A program made the position numbers and the translations under genes. Under the pieces are notes generated by a model. It worked only from the letters and a program-made list of their open reading frames with translations. It had not been told where the DNA came from and searched no databases. From Allobosea sp. (GTDB lineage: Bacteria; Pseudomonadota; Alphaproteobacteria; Rhizobiales; Beijerinckiaceae), in NCBI RefSeq assembly GCF_017308075.1, contig NZ_JAFKFX010000056.1, positions 1 to 35,547 of the forward strand: 35,547 bases of DNA, written 5' to 3'. The stretch's first letter is position 1. Each line of letters begins with the position of its first letter. Shown here piece after piece: positions 8,567 to 17,210 of this stretch.

Positions 8567-8640
8567 CGGCGTGCTCTTACGCCATCGCGCCGGCGCGCAA
8601 CAGGGGCGTCCGGCGACGTCGTGAAAGACCTTGACTTGGG

Positions 8641-8650
8641 ATTGATCAAT
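8641..8650. promoter_or_regulatory. Palindrome in the divergent promoter region before tctC
   Basis: ATTGATCAAT is a perfect 10-bp palindrome in the 173-base gap between the ligase-like gene and tctC, with TTGACT just before it and CAATTG just after. The AT-rich, symmetrical sequence stands out in this GC-rich gap and could be an operator or part of a promoter. No clear -10 box is paired with it. Confidence 0.3.
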
Positions 8651-8739
8651 CAGGCGCAATTGACCGACCGGGCGACGCGATGTCACAGGCAGGCGCCTAC
8701 AACATTTTGCGCGGAACGGCCGCGCGCGGGAGGTAGAAC

Positions 8740-9702
8740 ATGCTGACAGCCATACTGAAGCGCGGCGCCGTCACGGCGGTCGCGCTCGCCGGCCTGACCA
8801 CGGCCGCCTTCGCCCAGCTCGAACTTAAGATCATGGCTCCCGCAGCGCCCGGCGGCGGCTGGGACGGCACGGCCCGCTCGATGCAGCAGGCCCTGACCGC
8901 GTCCGGCATCGCCAAGAGCGTCCAGGTGACCAATGTCACCGGCGCCGGCGGCACGATCGGCCTCGCCCAGCTGATCGGCGCCAAGGGCGACGGCCACCAG
9001 CTGATGGTCAACGGCTTCGTCATGGTCGGTGCGATCCTGCTCAACAAATCGCCGGTCAACCTGACCCAGGCCACGCCGATCGCGCGGCTGACCGCCGAGG
9101 CGCTGGTCATCGTCGTTCCCGCCGACTCGCCGATCAAGACCGCCAAGGATCTCGCCGAGCGCGTCAAGGCCGACCCGGCCAAGGTGACCTGGGCCGGCGG
9201 TTCGGCCGGCGGCGCCGACCACATCCTCGCCGCGCTCTTCGCCGAGGCCGCCGGCGGCGATCCCAAGAAGATCAACTACATCCCGTTCTCGGGCGGCGGT
9301 GAGGCGCTGGCCGCCATGCTCGGCGGCCGGGTCACGGCCGGCATCTCCGGCTATGGCGAGTTCGAAGGCCAGATCAAGGCCGGCAAGCTGCGCGTGATCG
9401 GCGTCAGCGCGAGCAAGCGCCTCGACAATGCCCCCGACGCGCCCACCCTGAAGGAAGGCGGCGTCAATCTCGAGCTGCTGAACTGGCGTTCGGTCGTGGC
9501 GCCTCCCGGCCTGACCGACGCGCAGAAGGCGACGCTGTCCGGCGCCATCGACAAGATGGCGAAGTCGAAGGAATGGGCCGAGATTCTCAAGGCCCGCGGC
9601 TGGGACGACGCCTATCTCGCCAGCGCCGAGTTCGACGCCTTCCTGAAGGCCGAGACCGTGCGCGTAGAGAAGGTGATGCGTGATGTCGGCATGGTGAAGT
9701 AA
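8740..9702 (+). CDS. tctC: Tripartite tricarboxylate transporter substrate-binding protein
   Basis: The periplasmic binding protein (320 residues) of a TTT transporter, which captures a carboxylate ligand and hands it to the TctAB membrane complex. A signal peptide ([20 protein letters not shown], cleavage near AFA-Q) is followed by the Bug/TctC fold: [34 protein letters not shown], a middle segment [15 protein letters not shown], and the C-terminal [14 protein letters not shown]. The PGGGWD variant, with Trp-Asp after the glycines, is seen in TctC proteins that belong to complete operons. A strong ribosome site (GGGAGG) precedes the ATG. It is the first gene of a three-gene operon. The ligand cannot be deduced; citrate, tartrate and aromatic acids are among those known for the family. 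Confidence 0.93.
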   Translation: MLTAILKRGAVTAVALAGLTTAAFAQLELKIMAPAAPGGGWDGTARSMQQALTASGIAKSVQVTNVTGAGGTIGLAQLIGAKGDGHQLMVNGFVMVGAILLNKSPVNLTQATPIARLTAEALVIVVPADSPIKTAKDLAERVKADPAKVTWAGGSAGGADHILAALFAEAAGGDPKKINYIPFSGGGEALAAMLGGRVTAGISGYGEFEGQIKAGKLRVIGVSASKRLDNAPDAPTLKEGGVNLELLNWRSVVAPPGLTDAQKATLSGAIDKMAKSKEWAEILKARGWDDAYLASAEFDAFLKAETVRVEKVMRDVGMVK

Positions 9703-9719
9703 GCCGATTCTGTTCGACC

Positions 9720-9742
9720 GGCGGGCGGCAGCGCCGCCCGCC
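9720..9742. terminator. Intercistronic hairpin between tctC and tctB
   Basis: GGCGGGCGGC and GCCGCCCGCC form a perfect 10-bp stem around an AGC loop, followed by CTTTCCTG rather than a proper T-run. Between a binding-protein gene and its permease genes such a structure usually protects the upstream message or partly terminates, yielding more TctC than TctBA. Confidence 0.6.
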
Positions 9743-9771
9743 CTTTCCTGCTCCCGCTCGACGGCAAGCCC

Positions 9772-10236
9772 ATGTCCCGCACAATCGACCGCCCTGCCCT
9801 CGTCGTCGGGCTGCTCCTGCTGGCCGCGGCGGCGATCGTCGCCTTCGACGCCTCGCGCCAGACGATCACCTCAAATTATGGCGTCGGCCCGACCGCGATG
9901 CCCTATGTCGTCTGCGCCGGTCTCGTCGTGCTCGGCCTCGCGCATCTCGTCGTGGCCTTCAAGGAAGGGCTGCCGAAGCCGGAGGTGGCCGATGTGCGGG
10001 CGCTGCTCTGGATCGGCGGCGGGCTCGCCGGGCTGATCGCCTGCATCGCGTTGGGCGGCGGCTTCATCATCGCCACCGCGATCCTGTTTTCCTGCACGGC
10101 ACGCGGCTTCGGCCGCGACGCGTTGCCGGCCGACATCGCGATCGGCCTCGTGCTCGGCAGCGCGATCTATCTGCTCTTCCTCAAGCTCCTGACCCTGTCG
10201 CTGCCGGCCGGGCCGCTCGAACGGCTGCTGGGCTGA
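9772..10236 (+). CDS. tctB: TTT transporter small membrane subunit
   Basis: A 154-residue membrane protein with four predicted helices, the size and topology of TctB. The first helix (LVVGLLLLAAAAIVAFDASR) is followed by the family-typical ITSNYGVGPTAMPYVVCAGL. Helices two to four lie around residues 44-62, 76-100 and 118-140. It acts in the inner membrane with TctA; the small subunit is needed for transport but its precise role is not settled. It stands between tctC and tctA with only 12 bases before tctA. Confidence 0.88.
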   Translation: MSRTIDRPALVVGLLLLAAAAIVAFDASRQTITSNYGVGPTAMPYVVCAGLVVLGLAHLVVAFKEGLPKPEVADVRALLWIGGGLAGLIACIALGGGFIIATAILFSCTARGFGRDALPADIAIGLVLGSAIYLLFLKLLTLSLPAGPLERLLG

Positions 10237-10248
10237 AAGGCGCATCCG

Positions 10249-11748
10249 ATGGACACCCTGCTCTCCCTCGCCAACGGCTTCTCCGTCGCCTTCGAGCCCT
10301 CCAAGCTGCTGTTCTGCCTGATCGGCGTGTTCCTCGGCACCGCCGTCGGCGTGCTGCCCGGCATCGGGCCGGCGCTGACGGTCGCCCTGCTGCTGCCGGT
10401 GACCTTCAAGCTCGATCCGGCCGGCTCGCTGATCATGTTCGCCGGCATCTATTACGGCGGCATGTATGGCGGCTCGACGACCGCGATCCTGCTCAACGCA
10501 CCCGGCGAGAGCGCTTCGCTGGCGACAGCGCTCGAAGGCTCGAAGATGGCCAAGGCCGGGCGCGGCGGGCCGGCGCTCGCCACCGCCGCCATCGGCTCCT
10601 TCGTCGCCGGGCTGATCGCCACGATCGGCCTTGCCTTCCTCGCGCCCTGGCTGGTCGAGCTCGCGATCAAGTTCGGGCCCTGGGATTATTTCGCGCTGAT
10701 GATCGTCGCCTTCGTCACGGTCTCGGCGACCTTCGGCGACTCGCCGTTGCGCGGCCTGACCAGCCTGTTCCTCGGCATGCTGCTCGGGCTCGTCGGCATC
10801 GACAAGCTGACCGGACAGGCGCGCCTGACCTTCGGTGTTCCGGAACTGCTCAACGGCATCGAGGTGACGACGCTCGCTGTCGGCCTGTTCGCGGTCGGCG
10901 AGGCCTTCTACGTCGCCTCGAAGCGCTGGCGCGAGCCTGAGGAGATCATCCCGATCAAGGGCTCGCTCTGGATGACGAAGCAGGACTGGAAGCGCTCCTG
11001 GGCGCCCTGGCTGCGCGGCACCGCCTACGGCTTCCCGATCGGGGCGCTGCCGGCCGGCGGCGCGGAGGTGCCGACCTTCCTGTCCTATTCGACGGAGAAG
11101 AAGCTCTGCAAATATCCCGAGGAGTTCGGCAAGGGCGCGATCGAGGGCGTCGCCGGGCCTGAGGCCGCCAACAACGCCTCAGCCGCCGGCACGCTGGTGC
11201 CGCTGCTGACGCTCGGCCTGCCGACCTCGGCGACCGCCGCGATCATGTTGGCCGGCTTCCAGCAATATGGGCTCAACCCCGGGCCTTTGCTCTTCGCCGA
11301 GAAGCCGGACCTGGTCTGGGGCCTGATCGCCTCGCTCTTCGTCGCCAACGTCATGCTGGTGATCCTGAACCTGCCGCTGATCGGGCTCTGGGTCCGGCTG
11401 CTGGCGGTGCCGCAGCCCTGGCTCTATGCCGGCATCCTGGTCTTCGCGACCATGGGCACGCTCGCGGTCAATCCCTCTCCGGTCGAGCTCGGCATGCTCT
11501 TCCTCTTCGGCTATCTCGGCTATCTGATGCGCCGCTACGACTATCCGGTGGCACCAATGGTGGTCGGCCTGATCCTCGGGCCGATGGCGGAAGCGCAATT
11601 GCGACGCGCCTTGCAGATCAGCCTCGGCGACCCGATGATCCTGCTCGAAAATCCGGGCTCGGCGACATTGCTCGGCATCGCCTTCATCGCGCTCGTCGCT
11701 CCCTTCGTGATGAAGGGGCTGAACCGGTTCAAGGCGGCGGAGGATTAG
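10249..11748 (+). CDS. tctA: TTT transporter large permease subunit
   Basis: The 499-residue permease that moves the carboxylate across the inner membrane using ion gradients. It has about twelve helices and the TctA signatures [21 protein letters not shown] near residue 25 and [20 protein letters not shown] near residue 68. The second, related motif appears later as [16 protein letters not shown] with [17 protein letters not shown] lies nine bases before the ATG. It is full length for the family and closes the operon, which ends in a strong terminator at 11788. The gene order C-B-A is the usual one. No adjacent two-component regulator (TctDE) is present. Confidence 0.95.
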   Translation: MDTLLSLANGFSVAFEPSKLLFCLIGVFLGTAVGVLPGIGPALTVALLLPVTFKLDPAGSLIMFAGIYYGGMYGGSTTAILLNAPGESASLATALEGSKMAKAGRGGPALATAAIGSFVAGLIATIGLAFLAPWLVELAIKFGPWDYFALMIVAFVTVSATFGDSPLRGLTSLFLGMLLGLVGIDKLTGQARLTFGVPELLNGIEVTTLAVGLFAVGEAFYVASKRWREPEEIIPIKGSLWMTKQDWKRSWAPWLRGTAYGFPIGALPAGGAEVPTFLSYSTEKKLCKYPEEFGKGAIEGVAGPEAANNASAAGTLVPLLTLGLPTSATAAIMLAGFQQYGLNPGPLLFAEKPDLVWGLIASLFVANVMLVILNLPLIGLWVRLLAVPQPWLYAGILVFATMGTLAVNPSPVELGMLFLFGYLGYLMRRYDYPVAPMVVGLILGPMAEAQLRRALQISLGDPMILLENPGSATLLGIAFIALVAPFVMKGLNRFKAAED

Positions 11749-11787
11749 GCACCCCGGCCCTGTCGCCGGCACTTGCGAAACCAACAA

Positions 11788-11817
11788 AAAACCGCCGGTG
11801 CTGCCACCGGCGGTTTT
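11788..11817. terminator. Bidirectional terminator after tctA
   Basis: AAAACCGCCGGTG and CACCGGCGGTTTT form a perfect 13-bp stem around a CTGC loop, with an A-run on the left and a T-run on the right. It serves tctCBA from the left and the DUF2059 gene from the right. Confidence 0.93.
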
Positions 11818-11841
11818 GTTTCTGCAACGATGCTGGTTCGC

Positions 11842-12336
11842 TCAGAGCTGGTGGCCGCGCTTGCGCATCTCGGCATAGAAGCGGTCATAGAGCAGGTTGC
11901 TGGTCGCCACGCTCCAGGGCTGCAGCAGGGTATAGATCTCGTCGATGACCTCGGGCCGGAACGAGTTGTAGCGCTGGCCGACCGGCGAGTTGAAGAAGGC
12001 CGCGACCTCCTTGAGATCGGCCTCGGTCATCTTGCCGGCGAAAGCGCGCGCCGAGGTGTCGACGATCTCGCCGCGCTTGGCTTCGGCATCGTCCTTGAGG
12101 CTGGCAAGGACGTCTTCGATGTCCTTCTTCAGCTCGGGGCGGGTCGTGCCGACGCTCTGGCGGACGCCGGCGACGAACTCAGTGTAGATCGAATCGAAGG
12201 ACTGGGCGAGCCCCGACGAGACGACGACCTCGCGAGCTGCCTTGAGATGCTCGGGGCTCGGCCCCTGCTGCGCCGAGGCAGGCGCGACAAACAGCGCCAG
12301 CGAAAGGATCGCGCCGGCAAGGCTGTGACGGATCAT
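11842..12336 (-). CDS. Secreted DUF2059 protein
   Basis: A 164-residue exported protein. A signal peptide (MIRHSLAGAILSLALFVAPA, cleavage near SAQ-Q) is followed by a mostly helical DUF2059 domain: HLKAAREVVVSSGLAQSFDS, then EADLKEVAAFFNSPVGQRYN, where the F-F-x-[ST]-P-x-G-x-x-Y pattern is the family hallmark. It is probably periplasmic; the function of DUF2059 is unknown. ATG 12336 follows AGGGGAAA and gives a clean signal peptide; in-frame starts further upstream would run through the palindromic repeat. It lies downstream of rpiA on the same strand, separated by about 180 bases containing that repeat. Confidence 0.85.
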   Translation of the reverse strand: MIRHSLAGAILSLALFVAPASAQQGPSPEHLKAAREVVVSSGLAQSFDSIYTEFVAGVRQSVGTTRPELKKDIEDVLASLKDDAEAKRGEIVDTSARAFAGKMTEADLKEVAAFFNSPVGQRYNSFRPEVIDEIYTLLQPWSVATSNLLYDRFYAEMRKRGHQL

Positions 12337-12421
12337 GCAGGTTTCCCCTTTGTCGAAGCGCGCGCGATCAGACGCGCCGCATGCGGCGGTGCACGGACCG
12401 ACACACCAGTGGCCGCTCTTA

Positions 12422-12466
12422 GAACATGTCCAGCCAAAGTGGAAACCACTTTTGCTGGACATGTTC
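12422..12466. repeat. Palindromic intergenic repeat, copy A
   Basis: Two 21-base arms separated by AAA form a hairpin with one mismatch. The outer part is GAACATGTCCAGC and the inner part AAAGTGG / CCACTTT. The inner core is shared with the element at 16713-16754. It sits between rpiA and the DUF2059 gene. The lack of a T-run argues against a normal terminator; a dispersed palindromic repeat of the kind frequent in Hyphomicrobiales is more likely. Confidence 0.75.
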
Positions 12467-12517
12467 GCTGCCCGGGCATTGCCGGGAAAACGGGCGCGAA
12501 CGTGGCGACGAGCGACT

Positions 12518-13228
12518 TCAGTCGCGCTGCGCCGCGATGTCCCCAAGTATCTGCACGCCCTCGGGCCGCGCGATGAAAGCCGCCGTCGCCAGGCCGATGA
12601 ACAGGCCGCTCTCGACCACGCCCGGCACCTGATTGAGCAAAGCCGCAAGCCGCTCGGGATCGGCGATGCTGCCGAGATGGGCGTCGAGAATGAAATGGCC
12701 GCCATCGGTCAGGAGGGTCGTCCCGTCCGGCCGCTTGCGCAGCACGAGCTCGCCATTCGCGCCCGAAGCGGCGATGGCCGCCGCGACTGCCCGCCTGGTC
12801 GCCTCGAGCCCGAAGGGCACGACCTCGATCGGCAGCGGAAAGCGTCCGAGGGTTCCGACCAGCTTGCCGGCATCGGCGATCACCACCATGCGCCTCGAGG
12901 CCGCCGCGACGATCTTCTCGCGCAGCAGGGCGGCGCCGCCGCCCTTGATGAGCCGGAGCTCGGCATCGACCTCATCGGCGCCGTCGATGGTCAGGTCGAG
13001 TTCCGGCGTCAGATCGAGGGTCGACATCGGAATGCCGAGGCTCTCGGCCTGCGCCTGGGTCGCTTCCGAGGTCGCGACGCAGATGACCTGCAGGCCCTGC
13101 GCGACCCTGGCGCCGAGGCCGTCGACGAAGAGCTTCGCAGTCGAGCCGGTGCCGAGGCCGAGCCGCATGCCGGGCGCGACCAGCGCGAGGGCCGCGTCGG
13201 CCGCCGCCTTCTTCAGAGCGTCGCTCAC
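12518..13228 (-). CDS. rpiA: Ribose-5-phosphate isomerase A
   Basis: Interconverts ribose 5-phosphate and ribulose 5-phosphate in the pentose phosphate pathway. The 236 residues carry all family motifs: [11 protein letters not shown] (phosphate binding, near residue 24), [19 protein letters not shown] with the catalytic aspartates, [16 protein letters not shown] with the catalytic glutamate and lysine region, and GGHFILD near residue 190. The start is GTG at 13228, inside a GTGA overlap with the gabD stop and preceded by GGGAGGG, so translation is probably coupled to gabD. The same-strand DUF2059 gene follows, but a palindromic repeat separates them. Confidence 0.95.
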   Translation of the reverse strand: MSDALKKAAADAALALVAPGMRLGLGTGSTAKLFVDGLGARVAQGLQVICVATSEATQAQAESLGIPMSTLDLTPELDLTIDGADEVDAELRLIKGGGAALLREKIVAAASRRMVVIADAGKLVGTLGRFPLPIEVVPFGLEATRRAVAAAIAASGANGELVLRKRPDGTTLLTDGGHFILDAHLGSIADPERLAALLNQVPGVVESGLFIGLATAAFIARPEGVQILGDIAAQRD

Positions 13229-14676
13229 GCGCCGAGCCCTCCCATCAGCATGTACTTGATCTCGACGAACTCATCGATGCCGTGCAGCGAGCCCTCGCGG
13301 CCGAGGCCGGATTCCTTGACGCCGCCGAAGGGGGCGACCTCGGTGCCGAGCATCGCCGAATTGATGCCGACCATGCCGTATTCGAGCTCCTCGGCGACGC
13401 GGAAGGCGCGGCCGAGATCCCGGGTGTAGAAATAGGCGGCCAGGCCGAAGGGCGTGTCGTTGGCGAGCGCGACGACCTCGTCCTCGTTCTTGAAGCTGTA
13501 GACCGGCGCGACCGGGCCGAAGGTCTCCTCGCGCGTCACCAGCATCCTGGTGGTCACGCCCGACAGCACGGTCGGCTCGTAGAAGCTGCGGCCGAGCGCA
13601 TGGCGCTTGCCGCCGGTCACGACCCTGGCCCCGCCCGCCACCGCGTCGGCGACGTGACGCTCGACCTTCTCGACCGCGCGCGCATTGATCAGCGGCCCCT
13701 GGACGACGCCGACCTCGACGCCGTTGCCGACCTTCATCTTGGCGACCTCGCCGGCGAACTTCGCCACGAACGCGTCATGGATGCCCTCCTGCACGAAGAG
13801 CCGGTTGGTGCAGACGCAGGTCTGGCCCATATTGCGGAACTTGGCGGCGAGCGCGCCGGCCACCGCCGCATCGAGATCGGCATCGTCGAAGACGATGAAG
13901 GGCGCATTGCCGCCGAGCTCGAGCCCGACCTTCTTCACGGTCGAGGCCGCCTGCTGCATCAGGAGCTTGCCGACCGGGGTCGAGCCGGTGAAGCCGATGA
14001 AGCGCACCGCCGGATGCGAGGTCATCACGCCGCCGATCGCGACAGCATCACCGGTTACGACGTTGATCACGCCCTTGGGGAAGCCGGCGCGCTCGGCGAG
14101 TTCGACCAGTGCCAGCGCAGTCAGCGGGGTGTCCGGCGCCGGCTTGACCACGAAGGTGCAGCCCGCCGCGAGGCCGGGCGCGCATTTGCGGGTGATCATC
14201 GCCGCCGGGAAGTTCCAGGGCGTGATCGCAGCGCAGACACCGACCGGCTGCTTCTGCACGATGATCCGCGAATTCGGGAAGGGCGAGGGAATCGTCTCGC
14301 CATAGATGCGCTTGGCTTCCTCGGCGTAGAACTCGACGAAGGAGGCGGCATAGGCGACCTCGCCGCGCGCCTCGGACAGGGGCTTGCCCTGCTCGGCCGT
14401 CATGATCTGCGCCAGATCCTCCTGGTTCGCCATGATCAGCTCGAACCATTTGCGCAGGATCGCCGAACGCTCCTTGGCCGACTTCTTCGCCCAGGGCTTG
14501 AAGGCGCGTGCCGCAGCCTCGACCGCGGCGGTCGTCTCATCGGCGCCGAAGCGCGGCACTTTCGCGAGAACCTCGCCGGTCGCCGGATTGTCGACGACAT
14601 CGGCGCCTTCGCCGATCCAGGCACCGTCGACATAGCACTGCGAGCGAAAAAGCGACGGGTCGTTGAGCTTGAGCAT
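13225..14676 (-). CDS. gabD: NAD(P)-dependent succinate-semialdehyde dehydrogenase
   Basis: A 483-residue aldehyde dehydrogenase that oxidises succinate semialdehyde to succinate, the last step of GABA degradation. Family motifs include [32 protein letters not shown] (cofactor binding), the general base in [15 protein letters not shown], and the catalytic cysteine in [10 protein letters not shown]; the following VC matches GabD enzymes, where a neighbouring cysteine takes part in redox regulation. [13 protein letters not shown] lies near the end. ATG 14676 is preferred over one 15 codons upstream because the protein then begins [18 protein letters not shown], as in GabD. No GABA transaminase gene is adjacent, so glutarate semialdehyde or related aldehydes remain possible substrates. 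It heads a pair with rpiA. Confidence 0.9.
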   Translation of the reverse strand: MLKLNDPSLFRSQCYVDGAWIGEGADVVDNPATGEVLAKVPRFGADETTAAVEAAARAFKPWAKKSAKERSAILRKWFELIMANQEDLAQIMTAEQGKPLSEARGEVAYAASFVEFYAEEAKRIYGETIPSPFPNSRIIVQKQPVGVCAAITPWNFPAAMITRKCAPGLAAGCTFVVKPAPDTPLTALALVELAERAGFPKGVINVVTGDAVAIGGVMTSHPAVRFIGFTGSTPVGKLLMQQAASTVKKVGLELGGNAPFIVFDDADLDAAVAGALAAKFRNMGQTCVCTNRLFVQEGIHDAFVAKFAGEVAKMKVGNGVEVGVVQGPLINARAVEKVERHVADAVAGGARVVTGGKRHALGRSFYEPTVLSGVTTRMLVTREETFGPVAPVYSFKNEDEVVALANDTPFGLAAYFYTRDLGRAFRVAEELEYGMVGINSAMLGTEVAPFGGVKESGLGREGSLHGIDEFVEIKYMLMGGLGA

Positions 14677-14808
14677 GGCAGGCCTCGGACATTGCGGAGG
14701 GAATGCCAGGCGCTCTAGCATGCGGGCACCGGGCTTGCCGACAGCAAAAAACCCGCATCAGACGCATGGGCGCCCGGCAGAAGCCGTCCAGCCGGGCCGA
14801 AATGCCCG

Positions 14809-15204
14809 CTATTTCGCCTGCGGCGTGCAGACCACCTTGTCGTCGAAGACGTAGCAGATGCTCATCTCGCCGGTTCGGACGTTCGCCCGGAAAATGCCGC
14901 CTTCGCGCTCATGCCGCGAGGGCACGAGAACATAGTCGCTCGGCGGCTGAGGGCCCGCCCCCTCGCCGGCCGGGAAGCAGGCGGTGACGCCGATCCCGCC
15001 CTCCTTCAGCTGGAACTGGCAGGCGCCGACCTCACCGGTCGCCTTGTCGACCCGGTAGACGCGGTTGAGATCGGTCTGCGGCGCCGGGGCGAACTCGAAG
15101 GGGGCGGCGAAGGCGGGAGCCGCCAGAAACGCCGCGGCGCAGCAGGCGAGCGGGAGCGCTCGGCCAAGCCTGCGCTTCGGATTTTCCGAGATCTTCGACA
15201 CCAC
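14809..15204 (-). CDS. Small secreted protein with an internal Cys repeat
   Basis: From GTG 15204, which has GGAAGGG six bases upstream, the frame gives 131 residues: a signal peptide (RRLGRALPLACCAAAFLAAP, cleavage near AFA-A) and a mature part of about 95 residues with four cysteines. The mature protein contains a repeated unit: VYRVDKATGEVGAC followed by VTAC, and later IFRANVRTGEMSIC followed by VVC. The shared pattern is [VI]-[YF]-R-x(4)-TGE-[VM]-x(2)-C, which suggests two structural units, each with a possible disulfide. It is probably periplasmic. An in-frame ATG at 15240 is an alternative start. I do not recognise a named family. Confidence 0.75.
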   Translation of the reverse strand: MVSKISENPKRRLGRALPLACCAAAFLAAPAFAAPFEFAPAPQTDLNRVYRVDKATGEVGACQFQLKEGGIGVTACFPAGEGAGPQPPSDYVLVPSRHEREGGIFRANVRTGEMSICYVFDDKVVCTPQAK

Positions 15205-15373
15205 TGCGACCCTTCCGACGATTCGCCCGCAGACTATCATGCTGGCCAGCCGGGATGAGCCTGCCAATTTGCCGGGCACGCCAATGTGAGCAGAAGAGGC
15301 CCGGTGTCGGCCTGCCCTTGCCAAGCCGCAGCCGAAGGCCTTTAAGCCGAGCAACGCAGCCACAGAGATCGCC

Positions 15374-16045
15374 ATGTCCCTGCCTCCCATCGTCGTTTTC
15401 GACCTCGACGGCACGCTCGCCGAAACCGCCCCCGACATCATGCGCACGCTCAACGTCATCCTCGAACGCGAGGGATTGCCGGCGCTGCCCGTCGAGCGGG
15501 CCCGCGAACTGGTCGGCGCCGGGGCGCGCGCCTTGCTCGAGCGCGGCTTCAAGGTCAGCGGCCGCCCGCTCGGGCCGGAGAAGCTCGAAGTGCTGTTCGA
15601 GGATTTCCTCTCGATCTACGCCGAGGCGGTCGCGCCCAACAGCTTCCTGCACGACGGCGTCATCGGCGCGCTCGACACGCTCGCCGCGGAAGGCTTTGTC
15701 TTCGGCGTCTGCACCAACAAGCCGATCCTGCACACGCGGCTGATCCTCGACCATTTTGCGATCACCGACCGTTTCGCGGCGATCGCCGGGCGCGACAGCT
15801 TCCCCTTCTTCAAGCCCGATCCGCGCCATCTCACGCAGACCGTGGCCCAGGCCGGTGCCGACCCCGCCCGCGCGGTGATGATCGGCGATTCTCGCACCGA
15901 CATCGACACCGCCCGGGCCGCCGGGCTGCCGGTGATCTGCGTACCGTTCGGCTATACCGACGTGCCGATCGAAAGCCTCGGGCCGGACCGCGTGATCCAG
16001 CATTTCGACGCGCTACCCGACGCCGTGCGCCAGGTGCTCGCCTAA
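15374..16045 (+). CDS. gph: Phosphoglycolate phosphatase (HAD superfamily)
   Basis: A 223-residue HAD hydrolase. The four motifs are clear: FDLDGTLAET (nucleophile Asp and Asp+2, residues 9-18), VCTNKP (motif II), the motif III lysine in FKPDPRHL, and IGDSRTDIDTARAAG (motif IV acidic residues). The cap between motifs I and II is helical and of Gph length. Gph dephosphorylates 2-phosphoglycolate, produced by DNA repair or oxygenase activity. HAD specificity is hard to assign by sequence, so related small phosphatases are possible. The gene is divergent from the secreted Cys-repeat protein and appears monocistronic. Confidence 0.85.
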   Translation: MSLPPIVVFDLDGTLAETAPDIMRTLNVILEREGLPALPVERARELVGAGARALLERGFKVSGRPLGPEKLEVLFEDFLSIYAEAVAPNSFLHDGVIGALDTLAAEGFVFGVCTNKPILHTRLILDHFAITDRFAAIAGRDSFPFFKPDPRHLTQTVAQAGADPARAVMIGDSRTDIDTARAAGLPVICVPFGYTDVPIESLGPDRVIQHFDALPDAVRQVLA

Positions 16046-16186
16046 TCTGCTGTCCCGGCAGGTTCGATGGCGCGACCACTGTCGGAAACCGACTGCTAAC
16101 CATCTGGATTGACTGAGGAATGCGCTCTCTAGACGCCCTCGGGGCGCTCGGGCAGGATCCCGGGCGCTACGGGGGATGCGTCTAAA

Positions 16187-16648
16187 ATGAGAATTGCCTT
16201 TGTCCTGGTCGCGGCCGCCCTGGCCGGCTGCGCGAGCGCGCAGGCGACACGCACCTCACAGAACACGCTCCAGATCGATGCCGGCGCGGCGCCCGAATGC
16301 GGCGCGCAGGGCGCCGCCCGCGTGGCTGCCAAAAGCGCGGCGATCGAGACGCTGCGCGCCGGCTATGACCGCTACATCATCACCGGCGGTCAATCGCAGA
16401 ACAATGTCTCGACGACGCGCATGCCGGGGCGCTTCCAGACGACCGGCGCCATGTCCGGCGGCGTCTATCGCACGACGACGACCTATGTGCCGGGGCCGAC
16501 GGTCACAACCGGCTCGCATGACCGGTCGCTGAGCGTCGTCATGTTCCGGGAGGGCGAACCCGGCGCCGAGGAGGCCGTCGACGCCCGCGAGGCCCTCGGC
16601 CCCGAATGGCAGGATCTCGTCAAGAGCGGTATCCGGAGCTGTCTCTAG
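16187..16648 (+). CDS. Putative lipoprotein of unknown function
   Basis: A 153-residue protein with a lipoprotein signal: MRIAFVLVAAALAGCAS has the lipobox LAGC with Cys15 as the acylated residue. The mature part begins with a short Thr/Gln-rich segment, then AARVAAKSAAIETLRAGYDRYIITGGQSQNN, a Gly/Thr-rich middle with TTTTYVPGPTVTTGSHDRS, and LSVVMFREGEPGAEEAVDAREALG near the end. The combination of a helix ending in GYDRYII and a later SLSVVMF strand is seen in small bacterial lipoproteins of unknown function. An arm GCGTCTA directly before the start pairs with TAGACGC at 16130, which may shield the ribosome site (GGGGGAT). Confidence 0.78.
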   Translation: MRIAFVLVAAALAGCASAQATRTSQNTLQIDAGAAPECGAQGAARVAAKSAAIETLRAGYDRYIITGGQSQNNVSTTRMPGRFQTTGAMSGGVYRTTTTYVPGPTVTTGSHDRSLSVVMFREGEPGAEEAVDAREALGPEWQDLVKSGIRSCL

Positions 16649-16712
16649 GCCCAGCTGGGTCGCCGCGCGTCCGTTCGGACGCGGTCACGGCGATCTATCT
16701 CAGCGTTATCGC

Positions 16713-16754
16713 ATCGGAATTTCCCGAAAAGTGGATCCCACTTTTCGGTCCGAT
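16713..16754. repeat. Palindromic intergenic repeat, copy B
   Basis: Inner arms CCGAAAAGTGG and CCACTTTTCGG around ATC form a perfect 11-bp stem. Outer arms ATCGGA and TCCGAT extend it after a five-base bulge on the left. The AAAAGTGG/CCACTTTT core is the same as in copy A at 12422-12466, while the outer parts differ. It lies between the lipoprotein gene and a small convergent gene, with no T-run after it. Confidence 0.75.
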
Positions 16755-16804
16755 ACTATAGCAGCCGGAATCCAGCCGCGATCTCCCATCAGCCTGTAGC
16801 GCCG

Positions 16805-17044
16805 CTATCGCTGCACGGCGGGATCGCCATGCGACAGCGCGCTGCAGAAGTGCTGCTGCGGGCCTTCGGGCCAGACGCTCTCGTCGTCGAACGCCCGGCC
16901 CTCACCCTGCTCCCAATCGTGAAGCGCCTGCTCCAGCGCCTGCATCTCGCGATGCTCCGGACTTCCCTCAGGAAAGCCCGACAGTTCCTGAAGGCGGTGC
17001 ATTGCCCGCTCGAATTGTGGGTAGCCCTTGATCCGCGTGGCCAT
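16805..17044 (-). CDS. Small acidic helical protein, unknown
   Basis: A 79-residue protein starting MATRIKGYPQFERAMHRLQE, with an excellent ribosome site (AAGGAGG, eight bases before the ATG), which makes it a real gene despite its size. Residues 8-48 should form two amphipathic helices broken by FPEGSPEHRE; the remainder (DESVWPEGPQQHFCSALSHG) is polar. The helix-GSPE-helix pattern resembles the N-terminal part of HigA-like antitoxins and other small regulators, but no DNA-binding domain follows, so this is a remark and not an assignment. It converges with the lipoprotein gene and is divergent from the LuxR gene. Confidence 0.7.
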   Translation of the reverse strand: MATRIKGYPQFERAMHRLQELSGFPEGSPEHREMQALEQALHDWEQGEGRAFDDESVWPEGPQQHFCSALSHGDPAVQR

Positions 17045-17210
17045 CGCCAAGCCTCCTTGCGCAAGTCTCCGTGCGCCAAGCCCCTGCTTGTCAGGAGATC
17101 TACGCCGGGCGGCGAAATCGGTTCCGAACGCAGTTGACCTTTCCTGTGTCTCGTCACGATGGTGAACGCACCACTTCCCCGATTTCGTCATGGGGCGACG
17201 AGGCCTATGC

